A program made the position numbers and the translations under genes. The notes beneath the pieces are model-generated. The model was not told the origin of the DNA. It saw only the letters and a program-made list of their open reading frames with translations, and did not search any database. From Gonapodya sp. JEL0774 (taxonomy: Eukaryota > Monoblepharomycota > Monoblepharidomycetes > Monoblepharidales > Gonapodyaceae), in the NCBI GenBank assembly GCA_027604505.1, contig JADIIX010000122.1, forward strand, positions 1 through 64,000: a stretch of 64,000 nucleotides of DNA, read 5' to 3'. Position 1 is the stretch's first letter, and every line of letters begins with the position of its first letter. This document shows positions 13,001 through 27,874 of the stretch, one piece after another.

Positions 13001-15420
13001 AAAATAAGTGCTGTGCTCACAGAGTCATCAAGATGGCACAAGTCATCAACATGAACAAACCTCAGGCACAATTGCATGTGCATTCAGGGGTATTGACACT
13101 GCACTTGATGCACCATCAACTAAGACTGACAGCATGCCTTCTATGGCACCTTCCAACTTTGGGGTGCAAATTACATTTATCACCTCACTTTCTCCTGGTA
13201 ATACAGGAGCCAGGGAGTGAAACACATTGAAGTCAAACATTTCCCTTTTGACACCTGCAATAGTTGCCTGGAATTGCATGGGTATACTACTTGTATTCTG
13301 TATTCTAATGTTGTTGGATGTTGGAAACCCACAAGCAACTTGCCCAAAATCAACGTTCATGCTGCTGAGAGAAAATGTGGGCCCAACAACAGCTCCTTGT
13401 ATTTGTAGCAGAAGAGGCTGAGATGCACCCTATATGAAATTTTTGTGTTGGATCAAGTCATTACGCTATCAAATTCAAGAACTCTCTGGCACACCTCAAT
13501 GTGCCATTCAAATAAGTGATCAAAACTGCCCAGAACAGAATGTTGTACTGATAGTGTAATGACTTGATGATCATTGGGTTCTAATGTGCCAGAGGATGGA
13601 CTGAACGTATACATGTAATCTGGTAAATGGTTTCCTACATAAAAGTAAGAGAACCTTATTTGTCCAACATTATGCAACACAAACTTTATTCAGGGATGTC
13701 AGTTCCTGCTGATCAGACTTCTCACAACAAAAACAAACCTGATATTTGTGAACAGAATTCATAAATATGCTTTCTATTTCCAATAAATCATATGAGAACT
13801 TTCCCTGTGGGCCTATAGCTTTGCCAGCTAGAGCAAGGGGTAGACGTGCTGCTCTCCCAAGAACCTCCAAATATGCTGTTGTCTCATGCAGACCAGCTGT
13901 GATAGGCTTGAACACAATTGTAACCTCTTGCTTGGAATTTGGCCATATTATGCCTTCTGAAGGTTCTAGGTGGAATGCAGGATGCAGAAACAGCAGTTTC
14001 TGTTCATTCAATTGTCTTATTTCATTCTGTGTGAACAACATGGAGTGAGACATGGATGCTGTCCAGTTTCTGAGTTGTAGCTACCTTAAATCTTTCTGCA
14101 AGGAGGGAAATCTCAATCTATGGCGCAGAATAAATGGATGGTATCTTGAGCACATTTACAAACAGAGAAGCATTCTTGCACTCACTTGAGGAGAAGCACT
14201 GGTAATTGCTGTTTCTAACGCATTTTGTAAAGTGACTTGTTGCTTGTCAATTAAATCTCCTTCTTGAATGGCGTTTGGAAACGGTTTCCAGGAGAAACTG
14301 ACCTGAAACACACAACAACAATCACGGAGGTCAAATTTCAGAAAACCTGGCACTTTCTCACTGGATAGGAGCTATTATTGCTGATTGTTATTCTTTTGAT
14401 GGAGCTTAATCTGATGCAGGTATTGTCCATCATGACATGTGAGGTGTCCAAACCAACATCCAGATCTGTAGTACTGCCAGTGAGCTGTACCACAACCACC
14501 TCACCGCTATCATAATTTATGGAAAGGTCATTGCAATAGCTACCATTTTGCTGTCAGATATAAACAGAAGGTTCATGAAATGACTGCGCCAAAACTCTGA
14601 AGGTCTCCACAATACCTTTGGATGGAAAGTTAAAACAACATGCATTTCCTTATTTGGTTCCAGTGTACCCATCTGTGGATCAATCTGAAAAGGTTCTTGC
14701 GTGGCAAACGTGAACCGGGCAGTTGCATTCCCTGTGTTGCGAATCACTATGTGCTTATCTGTCACCTTCTGCACAGGTGCATTATCGATGGTGATGATAT
14801 CCGGTAGTTCCAAATGGGCTGAGACCAACCATTGCCCACAAAACAGGGAGACGGAGTCAACGTTGTGCTGGTCCTGAGCAGCCTCCATTCGACTCACCCC
14901 GTAATCCAAATGCTCTCACAGGAACGGTAAATCTCTCCCGGTCTGTAATACAAATCAAATCTGAAGTGTAATCGCGCACTTCCACGGGTTTAAATCGAAG
15001 CACAAAGGGGACACTGTTTCCCGGAGCAACTCTTTTTGGATTGATAGAGTCTGCTTCAATTTCAAAATAATCACTTTCAATTGGTTCTAGTCTGATGCTT
15101 CTGGCGATCTTAGAGGCAACCACCGTAAGACCAGGAACAGAACTCCAAGAAACTTAGCGGCTCACACTGTCGTTGTTTCGCAGAGTGACAAAAATCTCAT
15201 ACACATGAAGCGCTTGGAAGCTTTGAAGAATAATTTCACTGGGTATCGCTTGAAATAGAGGGACGTTGAGATCTGACTGTATGGGGAGTTTGCTATTGTC
15301 CCGTAATTCCAATATCTCGGGTTCTCGTATTGACAAGGACGCATGGGCTAAGCGTGCAGCCATTGTTAGTGACAGAATCCGACGACGTTCTGACGGACGT
15401 GTTTTCATTCGCCGATCCAT
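1024..15420 (-). CDS. HYDIN: HYDIN homologue, central-pair protein of motile cilia (multi-exon)
   Basis: HYDIN is a giant protein of the C2 side of the axonemal central pair and is needed for ciliary beating. The start at 15420 opens an N terminus with PSEIILQSF and VYEIFVTLRNND, typical of HYDIN. Exons follow leftwards near 15123-14857, 14909-14517, 14353-14156, 14053-13670, 13680-13453, 13360-13046 and 12922-11720. One exon-sized open frame of about 7.1 kb (11718-4579) comes next, then 4.3-2.15 kb and small exons to the stop at 1024. Many ASH/MSP-type beta-sandwich repeats are visible (patterns such as LNFGNILHGTKPVKS and LDFGCIARG). A P-loop, GPPYSGKTTLAKQLAA near 9.56-9.61 kb, marks the nucleotide-kinase-like insert known in HYDIN. 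FGHCVPPQPQGP near 1.4 kb and YYLKAV at the end match the C terminus. The estimated length of 4,000-plus residues is close to the human protein. Exon ends are approximate. Most of the body is CG-depleted; the first exons are not. Confidence 0.93.
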
Positions 15421-15543
15421 GGTTATATGTCGCCTTCAGAAACGCCCAACGCGCAACTGTGGCTCTGGGCCCACTCAGCCTTTCCTGGGACTCACAATAT
15501 TGGCACGCAGAAAAATCTCTACATTATGATAATCGTTCAATTA

Positions 15544-18812
<3,269 letters not shown>

Positions 18813-18910
18813 CTGCTTCAAATCAAATGTTTTGGTAGAGTCAGCTTGAATTTGGGTTGACCCGTGCGGTTTGGAGGGAGGGCACCCGTACACGCACCAA
18901 CGCCAAAATA
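18813..18910. promoter_or_regulatory. Bidirectional promoter region, MCM5 / STB6-like gene
   Basis: Only 98 bases separate the start codon of MCM5 (minus) from the chosen start of the next gene (plus), so both must share regulatory DNA. No TATA box or named operator is recognisable. If MCM5 used the upstream in-frame ATG at 18893, the gap would shrink to 17 bases; the later ATG (MAAGWDVG) is preferred for that reason. Confidence 0.5.
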
Positions 18911-21900
18911 ATGGTTAGGTTGCTGCTCGTTGAGCGGGGATGCTTTTGTGACCTCGCTGGCCGTGAGCAATCAACAAACCCGACGATCGTCAACATAGTT
19001 GCAGATTCAGTGGAGGTTGAGGGTTTCCAGACATTCGTCGTTTCCGAGTGGTGAGTGCTCCTCTACCTCAGTCCCATGCCGAGTTCTCAACTCACACCAA
19101 TAAAACGATCGTTCGAATCAAATGTAGGGTGTACATTCGAGCACGGAGGTACAAAACCATTACGGTGTTCACTGGAAATCCGAACGACAAGGTTGGTTAT
19201 GATGTCAAATCCGACATTAAGATTCAGATACCATTTATTGAGTGGTTTTAAGATCAAAGTATGCATCATTGACTTTCTGAAAGATGATCCAAGTACATAT
19301 GGGCGCGAGCTTCACGCTCTCTTCTCTCAAATGGAGAGAGATGGAGCCAAACCTAAATCGGTGAGTACCGGTTTGTGCCGAATGGCCCGTTGCGAACTGG
19401 AACGATCACTGACTAACCAAATCCTTTTTGCTCACTCCCTCTGAAATTTCTACAGACCAAGCACGGCACGATAATGATAACTGATCTTTCATCACTGCCC
19501 CCTTCATTGTCGACCCTTCAACTTCCAGATGGAGATTATGACGAGCAGTACGGAAGTATTCGCCTTGCGCTAAATCTTCGTCGTTTTGGATGCACGGGTC
19601 GGACGAACTTGGCGCTCACTAAGGCACCAACGTGAGTCGGGCAACCGTGTGAGACCGTTCTCACGCTAACTTTCTTGGTCCGTTGCAGTGAAGCGTCTCG
19701 AGAGCGATTTTACTATCTCTTTCTTGTTCACGACTCGTTAGTGGATCGACGGCTCTGTTTTCCGTATCCCACCTCACTCGGATCGTTTCTTCTTCCAGCA
19801 TACCCTTCGAGAAAGGCGTAGTTGAACTGGCCCTACTCATCCAAAGATCTCTTTTTCTTTTTGGACTACTCGAGCGCCAGTATGTGGATGGGCTTCTATG
19901 CGATAATACAGTCAGAGGTTTGCAACTGTTCTCTGAATATTTCGGAGCTCCAAGTCTTCAAGTGAGGCACTAGACTCTTAAGATACGTGGTTCATTTGTT
20001 ACTTAAGAACTACTCCGGTCTTGTGAACAGATCGCTGACCAAGGTATCGATCGGAATATCGTTGCCTCTCTTTTGAGCAAAATCACCAGCACACGACACA
20101 AACTCGCTAGCATCGGGCTCAAAGATGTAATTATTTACCTTTTTGGATTTTGGCTTTGGTCCTACTGATGTCACTCGCCATTAGGTCCCAAAAGATCCAT
20201 TTGCGTCACTGGACGCATTTTTGTCCGCCATCAGAACATTTCAACAGACTTCGTTTGTGTGTATCTATGAACGTGCTGCCATGATGATATCCTGACCTTG
20301 TGAATTGTTCCTTAGAGGGATTCTGATTGTCAGCCGTCTGTTACGTCCCTACTGGATGTACCCACTGTACAGCGAATTGAGAAAGTTTATCTTCTGCGCG
20401 CTGCCATGCCCAAAAAAATGGATGACAAGGTACGAGCATTAAAAAGTAAAGTCGGAGAAGTTGCAGGTGAATTCGGACAGCGAACCTGTCGGGACTACTG
20501 TCTAAATCCACCACCCTAGGCGTTGCAAATCACATCCTATCATCGAGCTCTGCGGATTCAGAAACACAACAAATTGAGATTTTGCGGCAGAATGCGACCA
20601 TTGAGAGCCTCAAGTACCTGTTCTACGGCTCCAAGATGCCCAGAAGAGGAGGAACAACGCAGAATCCAACTAGCACCACTGGCGACCCTGTGGGAGAACA
20701 AGCAGCGATGGCTTCTGCCACAGGGTCCGGGGCCAGAATGTTTTTCGGCAAAGAGAAAGCACCTAAAGTTATTTCTCCAACAGCAGGTTTTATCAAGAAT
20801 ATCCGCGGCGTGGCAGAGTGCGTGTGGTGCGCGATTTCACAATTATCTTCGTCAAGTTCGCAAATACTCTCTTTTTTTAGGACAATTACGAAAATCTCTG
20901 GAGCTGAAGCTGAACGTCGTAGGGCTGGCGTTCGAGCCCATTCTGATCGGCACTCCTTTGGTCAAGACACAATTGGCACCGAAACCGAAGCCAAGTGCCT
21001 ATGTTGCTGGTTGCTCATTCTGTGATTGCTTGTTTGTTAATCATCTTGCATATTCTTTTAGTGGTGACGCTGTGGAAATTGACCAATTCGCGGATGGAGC
21101 AACTACAGAGCAAAGTGATGAAGGTGTGTTAACAGACGGACGGTTAAGGAATCCCCTTCCGCTCATGTTGCAGCTTGCAGGTCACCCATCCGAGCTTGAG
21201 TTCTTCCCATACGTGGAGTTGGATGCAACTTCGACAGCGACAGGTGCTTTGATCGATAATTCTGGAGTCACGAGTACTCCTCCATTCTCAACAGTGATCA
21301 CCAGAGGGCGCTCTCCAACTGCTTCAAAAATTGATGATCGGGAGACCTCCTTCTCTACGTTACAGGGCCGTGGACGTTCGCATTCACTCAACCCAGTTTC
21401 TCCAAAACTACTGGACTCCTTCCCCGTGATGTATCGAGCGTATTCGGCGGATTCTCTTCGTAATCCTAGACTTAATCAAAGGTGGGATGTTCTTGGTACC
21501 AATAACTGCCGGGATCAATACTGCAGAATGACCCTTCGCTATTCATTAGAAGCAATTTCACCGAAATGGACTTTGAAACGTACACAGTGTTTGACAGACT
21601 GAAGACCCAGATTCCGGACATCGATATGATGTTGACTTCCGTAGAGGTGTGTTTTGCCTGTTTCCCATCGCAATATGACCCATTTGCGCACCGCAAATTG
21701 TACCAGGGAATCGCAACTAGAAGTGACATTGTTCTCCAATCACTAGAAGACAGTTATCGACTACGCCAAGAGAAATTGGATGTAGGTGCTGTGATTTCCA
21801 CGGATGTCGTGAGCAGGGGCTCATTGAGTTGGTTTATGTTCACCAGGGACTGGCCTCACATATCACCGAAGTACTTGATGCTCAAAAGGTGGTGGGTGTC

Positions 21901-21999
21901 ACTGTCGACTCGCTCGAAAACCGGCATCTCAAATCGGGGTATGAATCGTCGGTTTTAGAAGACAAAGGCGAGTATCATCCTGGAAATCGTTCGGTGTGA
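18911..21999 (+). CDS. STB6-like protein (fungal, multi-exon)
   Basis: The start at 18911 gives MVRLLLVERG, then EVEGFQTFVVSEW, and after a short intron YKTITVFTGNPNDK. This pattern (a folded N terminus, VEGFQ..VVSEW, then a VxTGxP segment) resembles the N-terminal domain of fungal STB6 proteins, named in yeast for binding the Sin3 co-repressor. Later exons include ITDLSSLPPSLSTLQLPDGD, LALNLRRFGCTGRTNL, VVELALLIQRSLFLFGLL and IVASLLSKITSTRHKL. A Ser-rich middle follows, then a C-terminal coiled region and GLASHITEVLDAQKVVGV with the stop at 21997-21999. The latter part switches frames between exons, as expected for spliced sequence. The family link is by eye only; an unrelated fungal protein is possible. 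The role is unproven. The gene is CG-rich. Confidence 0.55.
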
Positions 22000-22171
22000 C
22001 TGTGTAGACGTTTTATTTATGTGTGTATTTCCCCCTCTCATGCTTTTAGTTAAAGAGCTTCAAGAGGTCCTGCAGAATTTTATGGCACGCCTACGGGCCT
22101 TAGTACTTTAACCTCTTCAAGGAGTATTCGCGGTATTGTGGGCGATCTAAAGTTCAAATTAGGTATGGGTT
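22000..22171. other. Convergent 3' ends of the STB6-like gene and the LMBD1-like gene
   Basis: A 172-base spacer between two facing stop codons. It probably holds both 3' untranslated regions. No clear terminator or polyadenylation signal could be chosen with confidence. Confidence 0.4.
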
Positions 22172-24300
22172 TTAGAGCAATTCCGCGTGTCCAGCTTTTT
22201 CCTGCTCACATATCATGTAAAAAATTGTCAACAATGCGAATCCAAGTATGACGAATACAAGTCCTTTAAAAACGTAGCCGAGTCCAATGAGGTTTTGGAT
22301 TTTGCTCCCAAATAAGACTGGTTTGATGTTAAGCGCAGTGTTTAATGAGACGGGACATTAGAGGAGAACGATGATAGACAGAGAGCTCACTGGAGGTGCT
22401 CGTATATCGTGCATACTACCGGGGCCAAGGGACCGTCAGGTTCTCTGTCAGTAAAAAACCCGAACCGTTTGCACCTCTCCCCTGAGGCCACTAACCTCTG
22501 CAAACGAAATTGTGCAAAACTGCGTGACGCTCAAAGAGCACAAGAGTACGATCCCGGTGTTGAAAATCATCGAGCTCATCATGGTCTCGCCGACCTTCAT
22601 TTCGTGTATGGGGATGAAAATGATCCTCATGCCCAGCTTCAGTACGCCCTAAAGCGACCCCAAAAGAGCGGGTGAGGAAACCACGACACCGAAATCACAC
22701 ATCACACACGGTTGACACCTCCTAGCACGACCCTTGGGCCCACCTTGAGCACGCAACCGAGGAGCCAAAAGCTCCACAGGGCATACAGTGCGATGCCGAT
22801 AAACGGCACCACCGACACCGATTTGAAAAAGTTATTGAGGAAAGCGTCGGGGGGGTACACGCCAACTTGAACAGGCAGGTCGTAGATGCAGATGTGGATG
22901 ATCCACATGAGAGATACGATGCCGCTACAAGAGAACCCAGCCCGGTTGTGTAGAAGTTGTGCGGTGCGTACGCAAGGAGGCGCAGTGAGTGGTGGTGATT
23001 AAGGGGGGTTGGGTATCGGCACCACATGCGAAACACGAACAAACACGTCAGCACAAACAACGAACGAAATCTCCAAGTACTCCATTTCATTTTGTTTTTT
23101 GTTTTTCATTCGGCAAAAAAAAAAAAAAAAAAGCAACGAAAAATAAGGAGCACGAGCACGCACGCCCCGCGCCCCATGCGATGACGCACCCGACGACACC
23201 GACGATGAGCAGCACAATTTGCAAGAGGGCGTTTCCGCCTTGCATCTTGTACGATTCGTTCATTCGAAGGTAGTGGTGTTCTAAAACTAGTACGTCCTTT
23301 GTGTGTGTACGAAACGGTAATACGGGGAGCGGAGCGAGGGACGTGGGGAGGGAGGCATTGGGGGAATGGGGTAGCGGAGGGTCGGTTGGTTTGGTGGGAC
23401 GAGCGAGCGGGAGGCAAACTCAGAGCACCAAGGACGCAACCACCGTCCCCGCAACCCTCGGTCTACGTCCACACCATCCCACTTTCCGTTTCTTCATTGT
23501 TCGTTTTTCATTTGTGGGGGTGTGGATGTCTCTTCGCGGGCCACTACCACACCAACCACCTGACTCTCTGCGTCGGTCGGTTCCAGCAGATTCATTCACC
23601 TTCCTGAACCTATCTTGCCTGTTCCTCAGATCCCTCTGCCGTCTCCGACTCGACCTCCCGCGGGCCACCTCGCGTTGTTCTTCTTGCATGCGTTTGGCAG
23701 CTTCGAGCATCATGGAGGCTTTTTCGGCAATGACTTTTTTGCGTTGGTTGTATCTGGGGGCAAGAGAGGTAGGGGTGGGCCGAGAGACGGGGGGGAGGGT
23801 CACGGAGATGTGCGGTGGGTAAGGGGATGGGAGGTTTATGAGGAGAAAGAGGGAAGCGGGGATGAGCCGACGCCGGGTCGGGTGGCTCAACCCTCCACCC
23901 AAACCACGGAACAACATCCACATCCCCCTCTCCCCCCACCCCACCGCCACTCTCATCCAGATCCGGGCCACAAGTTCCCGCGCTCACCCACCCACCAGTC
24001 CATCTCCTCCCACCGTCCAACCACGGCCCTCTTCCCGCCCGCACCTGCCAATCCCACCCCCACCCCACCCGCCGCTCACCCCAACTCACTCGCTCGTCTT
24101 TATGGGCTTCGGCCTATACTTATAATCGAGGATCATATCCCATGGCAACGCGACGAGCCCGACGCCGCCAAAGACCGAGAAGAGGATCCACCCGAGGAAC
24201 GAGGTGAGCGCGACGGCGTAGACCAGGACAGAGACGGCGATTTTTTCCTTGAGTGGGTAGGTGGAGCACTGAGGGGTTTTTTGTTTTTGCGGGATTCGGG
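22172..24300 (-). CDS. LMBRD1: LMBD1-like lysosomal membrane protein, 5' end not found
   Basis: LMBD1 is a multi-pass lysosomal membrane protein needed for cobalamin export in animals; the fungal relatives have the same fold. The segments seen, in protein order, are: LVYAVALTSFLGWILFSVFG then LVALPWDMILDYKYRPK near 24.1-24.24 kb, and a basic coiled stretch (KVIAEKASMMLEAAKRMQEE) near 23.7 kb. Next come KMQGGNALLQIVLLIVGVVG near 23.2 kb, IHICIYDLPVQVGVYPPDAF near 22.85 kb and IFIPIHEMKVGETMMSSMIF near 22.6 kb. The last are LLCSLSVTQFC and the final membrane segment VFKGLVFVILGFALLTIFYM before the stop at 22172-22174. The first visible segment corresponds to about residue 190 of the family, so the N-terminal third is missing. 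It should lie beyond 24.3 kb, where low-complexity DNA and then a LINE fragment appear. Introns carry long C- and A-rich runs. Confidence 0.8.
23100..23132. repeat. Poly(T)/poly(A) tract in an LMBD1 intron
   Basis: A T-rich run is followed by about 17 consecutive A at 23116-23132. On the minus strand this reads as a long pyrimidine tract close to the exon coding NESYKMQGGN, so it may belong to splice-signal sequence. Homopolymer length may vary or be an assembly artefact. Confidence 0.6.
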
Positions 24301-24559
24301 GGGAGGGGGGGGGGAAAAGTGTGGAAGAAGGGGTGCGGTTTGGAAAGTGATTGAGTGAGCAGTGGGCGAGGGAATTGCGGGTTGCCACGTTTCCACGTGT
24401 GGACGTTCGCTTGGGGCCTGAACCTGAGCCGAGCCCGACACGATCCCTCTCACACTTCCTTGCACCCTCTCCTCTCCCCACACCCACGGTCCCCACATAC
24501 CCCCCTTCCCCACCGCACCTTCCCCCCACACCCCCCCCACCCCCCCCCCCCCCCCCCCC
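24296..24559. repeat. Purine/pyrimidine-skewed low-complexity tract ending in a run of 20 C
   Basis: The plus strand carries G-rich runs near 24300-24312 and then C-rich sequence with CCCCACA-like words. It ends in an unbroken C run at 24540-24559. Immediately after it the sequence changes from CG-rich to CG-poor and from gene to transposon. It lies where the missing 5' exons of the LMBD1-like gene are expected. Confidence 0.75.
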
Positions 24560-24601
24560 ACAAGTGAAGGGCAAGCCAAGGTAGTTGTGCTCTTTTTTTG
24601 A

Positions 24602-24802
24602 CAGAAGATCCTCCTTGTAGAGCTGGAGAGGGGTCTCCTGCTGCACTGGCTGCTCCAAGAAGAGGATGCTTTTGGCTGGTGCAAAATTGCATTCAAGCAT
24701 CCAAACTCTCAGCAGCCTTGTCATGCGGCAGTGGTCAAAGACCACCAGTACCACCATATTCTCTGCAAACAGTAGCGCATTGATGAGCTGATTTGCACTC
24801 AA
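24602..24802 (-). pseudogene. Fragment of a non-LTR (LINE) reverse transcriptase palm
   Basis: The minus-strand frame contains ALLFAENMVVL, then RLLRVWMLECNFAPAKS. Non-LTR reverse transcriptases have F/YADD followed by hydrophobic residues, a short helix with a Trp and a Cys, and then N..KS. Here the catalytic pair DD is replaced by EN, so the copy is dead. No other part of the element is seen next to it. The match is by pattern only. Confidence 0.5.
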
Positions 24803-24889
24803 AGTCCAGTCTCCTCCTTAAATTCCAAAATCGCAAGAGTAAGATCATTAATAAAGAAATCATTAATCAAAATTGGAGTAGTTGGAAAT

Positions 24890-25490
24890 AAATCCACTTC
24901 TGTTGCATGTTGCAGAAGGCCGTGGTGACATGGGGCTCAATTTTTACAGCACATCAGTCATCAAGCGTACTATTCCAGGTATTTGCACTGTGAGGACAAT
25001 CTATCGTTTTTACTATCTGGTGGAAGTTTCCAGAATGCCAGCATTTCTATATATACACTTGGGCACTCAAACATACTAGAACTTTGGGACATTTGAACCG
25101 ACAAGCTTATTTGCCAATGATCCTGACTTGGATTATCGCTTTATTGAACGCCAATTTCTGTGGAGCACTCATGCACGTAGAGTCCCATCACAATATCTAC
25201 GGTCATGCCTAATTTAAACGAAATGGTTGGCTCACTTATGATTGGGACGTTCACCATCCTTTGCAAACACATGGATTCCAACTTACGAAACTTGATAAAG
25301 GAAAATCATTGGATTGTTTGGGATGTGATTTGGGAAAAGCATATCTGGTTCCGAATTCAAAACCAACTCGTGTGCTCACGACCAAAACTGTCAAACAACT
25401 ACATGTGGACACTTGGGGACCGGTACTGATTGGAACAACAGGAGGATTTCAATATTTTCAGCAATAGTGGACAAGGCCTCAGGTATGGGA
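24890..25490 (+). mobile_element. Ty1/copia relic (gag-pol middle part), broken
   Basis: The fragment parallels the larger copia relic at 29.18-29.77 kb. AEGRGD near 24.9 kb corresponds to AEGRGT there. TIPGI near 24.97 kb and SGGSFQNA near 25.03 kb (another frame) correspond to TIPGV and SGGSLQNA. LDCLGCDLGKAYLVPNSK then LHVDTWGPVLIGTTGGFQYF near 25.3-25.46 kb corresponds to the zinc-binding pre-integrase end and the start of the integrase. Frames change several times and the element stops inside the integrase. It is a second, older member of the same family in the same orientation. Confidence 0.65.
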
Positions 25491-25499
25491 TTCAATGCA

Positions 25500-26520
25500 C
25501 TAAAGCATCAAAGAAGCTCAGAGACAAAAAGCTGCAGTCAATGCTGTGGTAGTGAAGCGCAGACAGAGGTTGCGGAGGGCGGTGCAAGTTATTATCAACA
25601 CTAGGTCAACTTTGTGCGGGTATCATTTTCCCCTTTTCTCCCTTTGATTTTCGTGATATGAAAGAGCCAGGTTAGGTAGATGTCAGAGAGATGTGACCCA
25701 GGTATGGTGGTGACGTAGCCAGCAGCACAGATACAGATGTGGCAGCAACTGTCAAGCCTCCCTCATGTTGTTCATTGTTCTCTTTGCTCTTCCATTCCTC
25801 ATCTGTGCGAGCCCAGTTACGAGAAAAAAGAGGACAATTTTCTGTCAAGAGCGTCATCTAACATTCAGTCCAGATGTGTTTAGTGTCAATGGTCATTTGG
25901 AGACTGTCATTGACCTAGCAATACAGGTGACTACTTGCATCTTGTTACTTGTGCTCTTTTCTCTTCCACCCCACTTCCACGCGAGCCCAGGTTAGTCCAG
26001 AAGTGTTTGGCATCAACAGTCATGTGGAGACTGTCACTGATGTAGCACAAAAGCCCTGGATGGCCTCCCTCTTGACTCTCACAAGCTCGTGGAATTTGAG
26101 GTTTGGGTGTGTTTGTAAATTAGACACATATTTATTGAGTGTATTGCAGTGTACCAGGGCACCAAGCAATGAGGTGAGGCAGGTGTGAACCCAAAGTGGG
26201 AGATTCTGGATATGGGGACCAATTCGGTCCAGGCAGCGGGATGCAAGGAAGCTTGGTATGCCGGGTAGCTCCAGGAGCTCTGGGATTGTAGGTGTGGATG
26301 GCATTGGTGGAAGTGGTGAGTGGGGGAAACGAGCGTGGGCCTAAGGTACACTGCTGGTAAACAAGATATGTAGTGCAGGGTCTGGAAATGGTGGAATCAG
26401 AGCAGATTCAAATTTTAGGTGGGGCAGTGCTTTTATCGCTATGTTGTCACACGTGGTGTGGGAGATCAGATCAGCACCTTTGTTTGTAAGGTCAGGGATG
26501 AAAACTAGGCAGAGTTCTTG
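25500..26520. repeat. Transposon-derived stretch with a diverged duplication
   Basis: No gene is supported here. Two similar blocks occur in direct order. GTGCGAGCCCAGTTA near 25.81 kb resembles GCGAGCCCAGGTTA near 25.98 kb. CATTTGGAGACTGTCATTGA near 25.89 kb resembles CATGTGGAGACTGTCACTGA near 26.02 kb. The copies differ in spacing, so this is an old duplication or two copies of a repeat. The remainder is CG-poor and unrecognised. Confidence 0.5.
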
Positions 26521-26524
26521 ATGT

Positions 26525-27640
26525 GTGGCACAGAAAATACAGATCCACTCCCCCACGAACAAATTGTCCTGCCATAAACAAGTCTACTCACACCCACTCA
26601 TCCCAGAATGGAAGACCATCGTCTACCAACAAGACCTCATCTTGCACAATACATACGCCATTTGTGTGTGGGGTGGCTTCCAACCACCCAAAATCATAGA
26701 CCCAATCCATGACACACTTTCAAACACACTTGCTGTCATGATCAGAGTTGTGAAAGCAAACGTCCCCAAACCTTTTATTCAAGCCATATGCTGCATCCCC
26801 ATATACTACATCTGTGAACTACAAGTCTTCAAGCTTGCTCTCCAAATCAAAATTGACAGCCTGGGACCACAGGAGTAGTTACACTGGGTGCAAAGCAAGT
26901 AGTTCATTGCTTGCTTACCATTTGCTTCCCTTCTATGTTGCCAGGGTAGAATGTCCACTGGTTGGTGCATGGATATGATTTTCTTGCAGTACTCTACTTC
27001 CCGCTCTCCCACCCACTTAGAGTTGTCCTTGCTCTCCAACTGCAGTGCGTCTGCGATAGGCAATCTGCACACCTGGAACACCACCAAAACTGCTAACAGG
27101 CACCCCTCTCTCCCCACAACCATCCTCATATCCACCCTACTGGCTTCAAAAACTGGTTTCAGGTGAGAGACCTTCCTCACCCTGAGCGAAACGTACTACC
27201 CTACCTGCTGCCAAACCTCCCCTAGACAACCCCATGGCACTGCCCATGTTTGACCTCAGATCTACCCACCACTCAGTACTTGGCGTAGACACATTGGGCC
27301 TTGTGATGGGCAGACAATCCATTCCTTCATACTGTGCAAACAATGATAGTGCTGCCTCTGCCTTAAACATGGCTCCATCAAAACACTCAAACACGTTTAC
27401 CTGAGTTGCACCCACCCTGCTCTAGTCACAGCTGGCATCAGACTCAGACTCCATATGTCCCCATTCACAACCACAATGAAGATTTTTCAACCACCATCCA
27501 CCCTACAAAACTTTGCCACCATGTTCATACACTGTGGCAACTACCAACTGGCCAGTGACCTTGGACACATTGCCTCCACTGCCCATGCCGTCACCAAAGA
27601 TCTCACCAACTGCTTTGGCCCAGATATCTCCAAAATCTGT
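26525..27640 (+). mobile_element. 3' part of a LINE (non-LTR) retrotransposon, degenerate
   Basis: A frame at 26525-26878 ends with FIQAICCIPIYYICELQVFK, like the region after the reverse transcriptase in LINE ORF2 (a GIPPI...LQ.LK pattern). Downstream sequence to about 27.47 kb matches, in broken frames, the inverted fragment at 33.77-34.04 kb. Shared elements are the LGLVMGRQS-like segment and a C..C....H....C zinc-knuckle-like end. Only 3' sequence is present, as is usual for 5'-truncated LINE copies. Stops and frame changes mean it is inactive. Confidence 0.55.
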
Positions 27641-27874
27641 TAGATATGTATGATGTTGTGTGTGTACTATATATTTGTATTATTGCCTGCCGGTGTGCAA
27701 TATACTAAGTTGCTCACATGAGAACATACCTGTATTCAGACAGGTTGTGAGCCTGGGATATCAAAAGATACTCCTTTTGGGATACAGGAACGGACAGTAC
27801 AATCAATTTGGTCCTTTCCCCCCCTACTGTCTTGCAGCAACTTCACCTCGTATCCATATCACTTTCCATCTGTC

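Noticed and set aside
20523-21602. 359-codon plus-strand frame taken as a single exon
   Set aside because: Only parts of it (from about 20.9 kb) fit the STB6-like reading. The first part shifts frame relative to ILRQNATIESLKYLF in another frame, so introns must be present.
23615-24358. 247-codon plus-strand frame, Pro-, Ser- and His-rich
   Set aside because: It lies opposite the LMBD1 exons and introns and its composition only reflects skewed low-complexity DNA. No domain is visible.
24086-24802. 238-codon minus-strand frame read as one protein
   Set aside because: It fuses an LMBD1 exon, translation of the poly-G tract and the LINE fragment. The parts have different origins and base composition.
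25080-25200. Peptide-like stretch TFEPTSLFANDPDLDYRFIE
   Set aside because: It looks protein-like but sits between two copia pieces without a start, splice signals or a known family. It is probably relic sequence.
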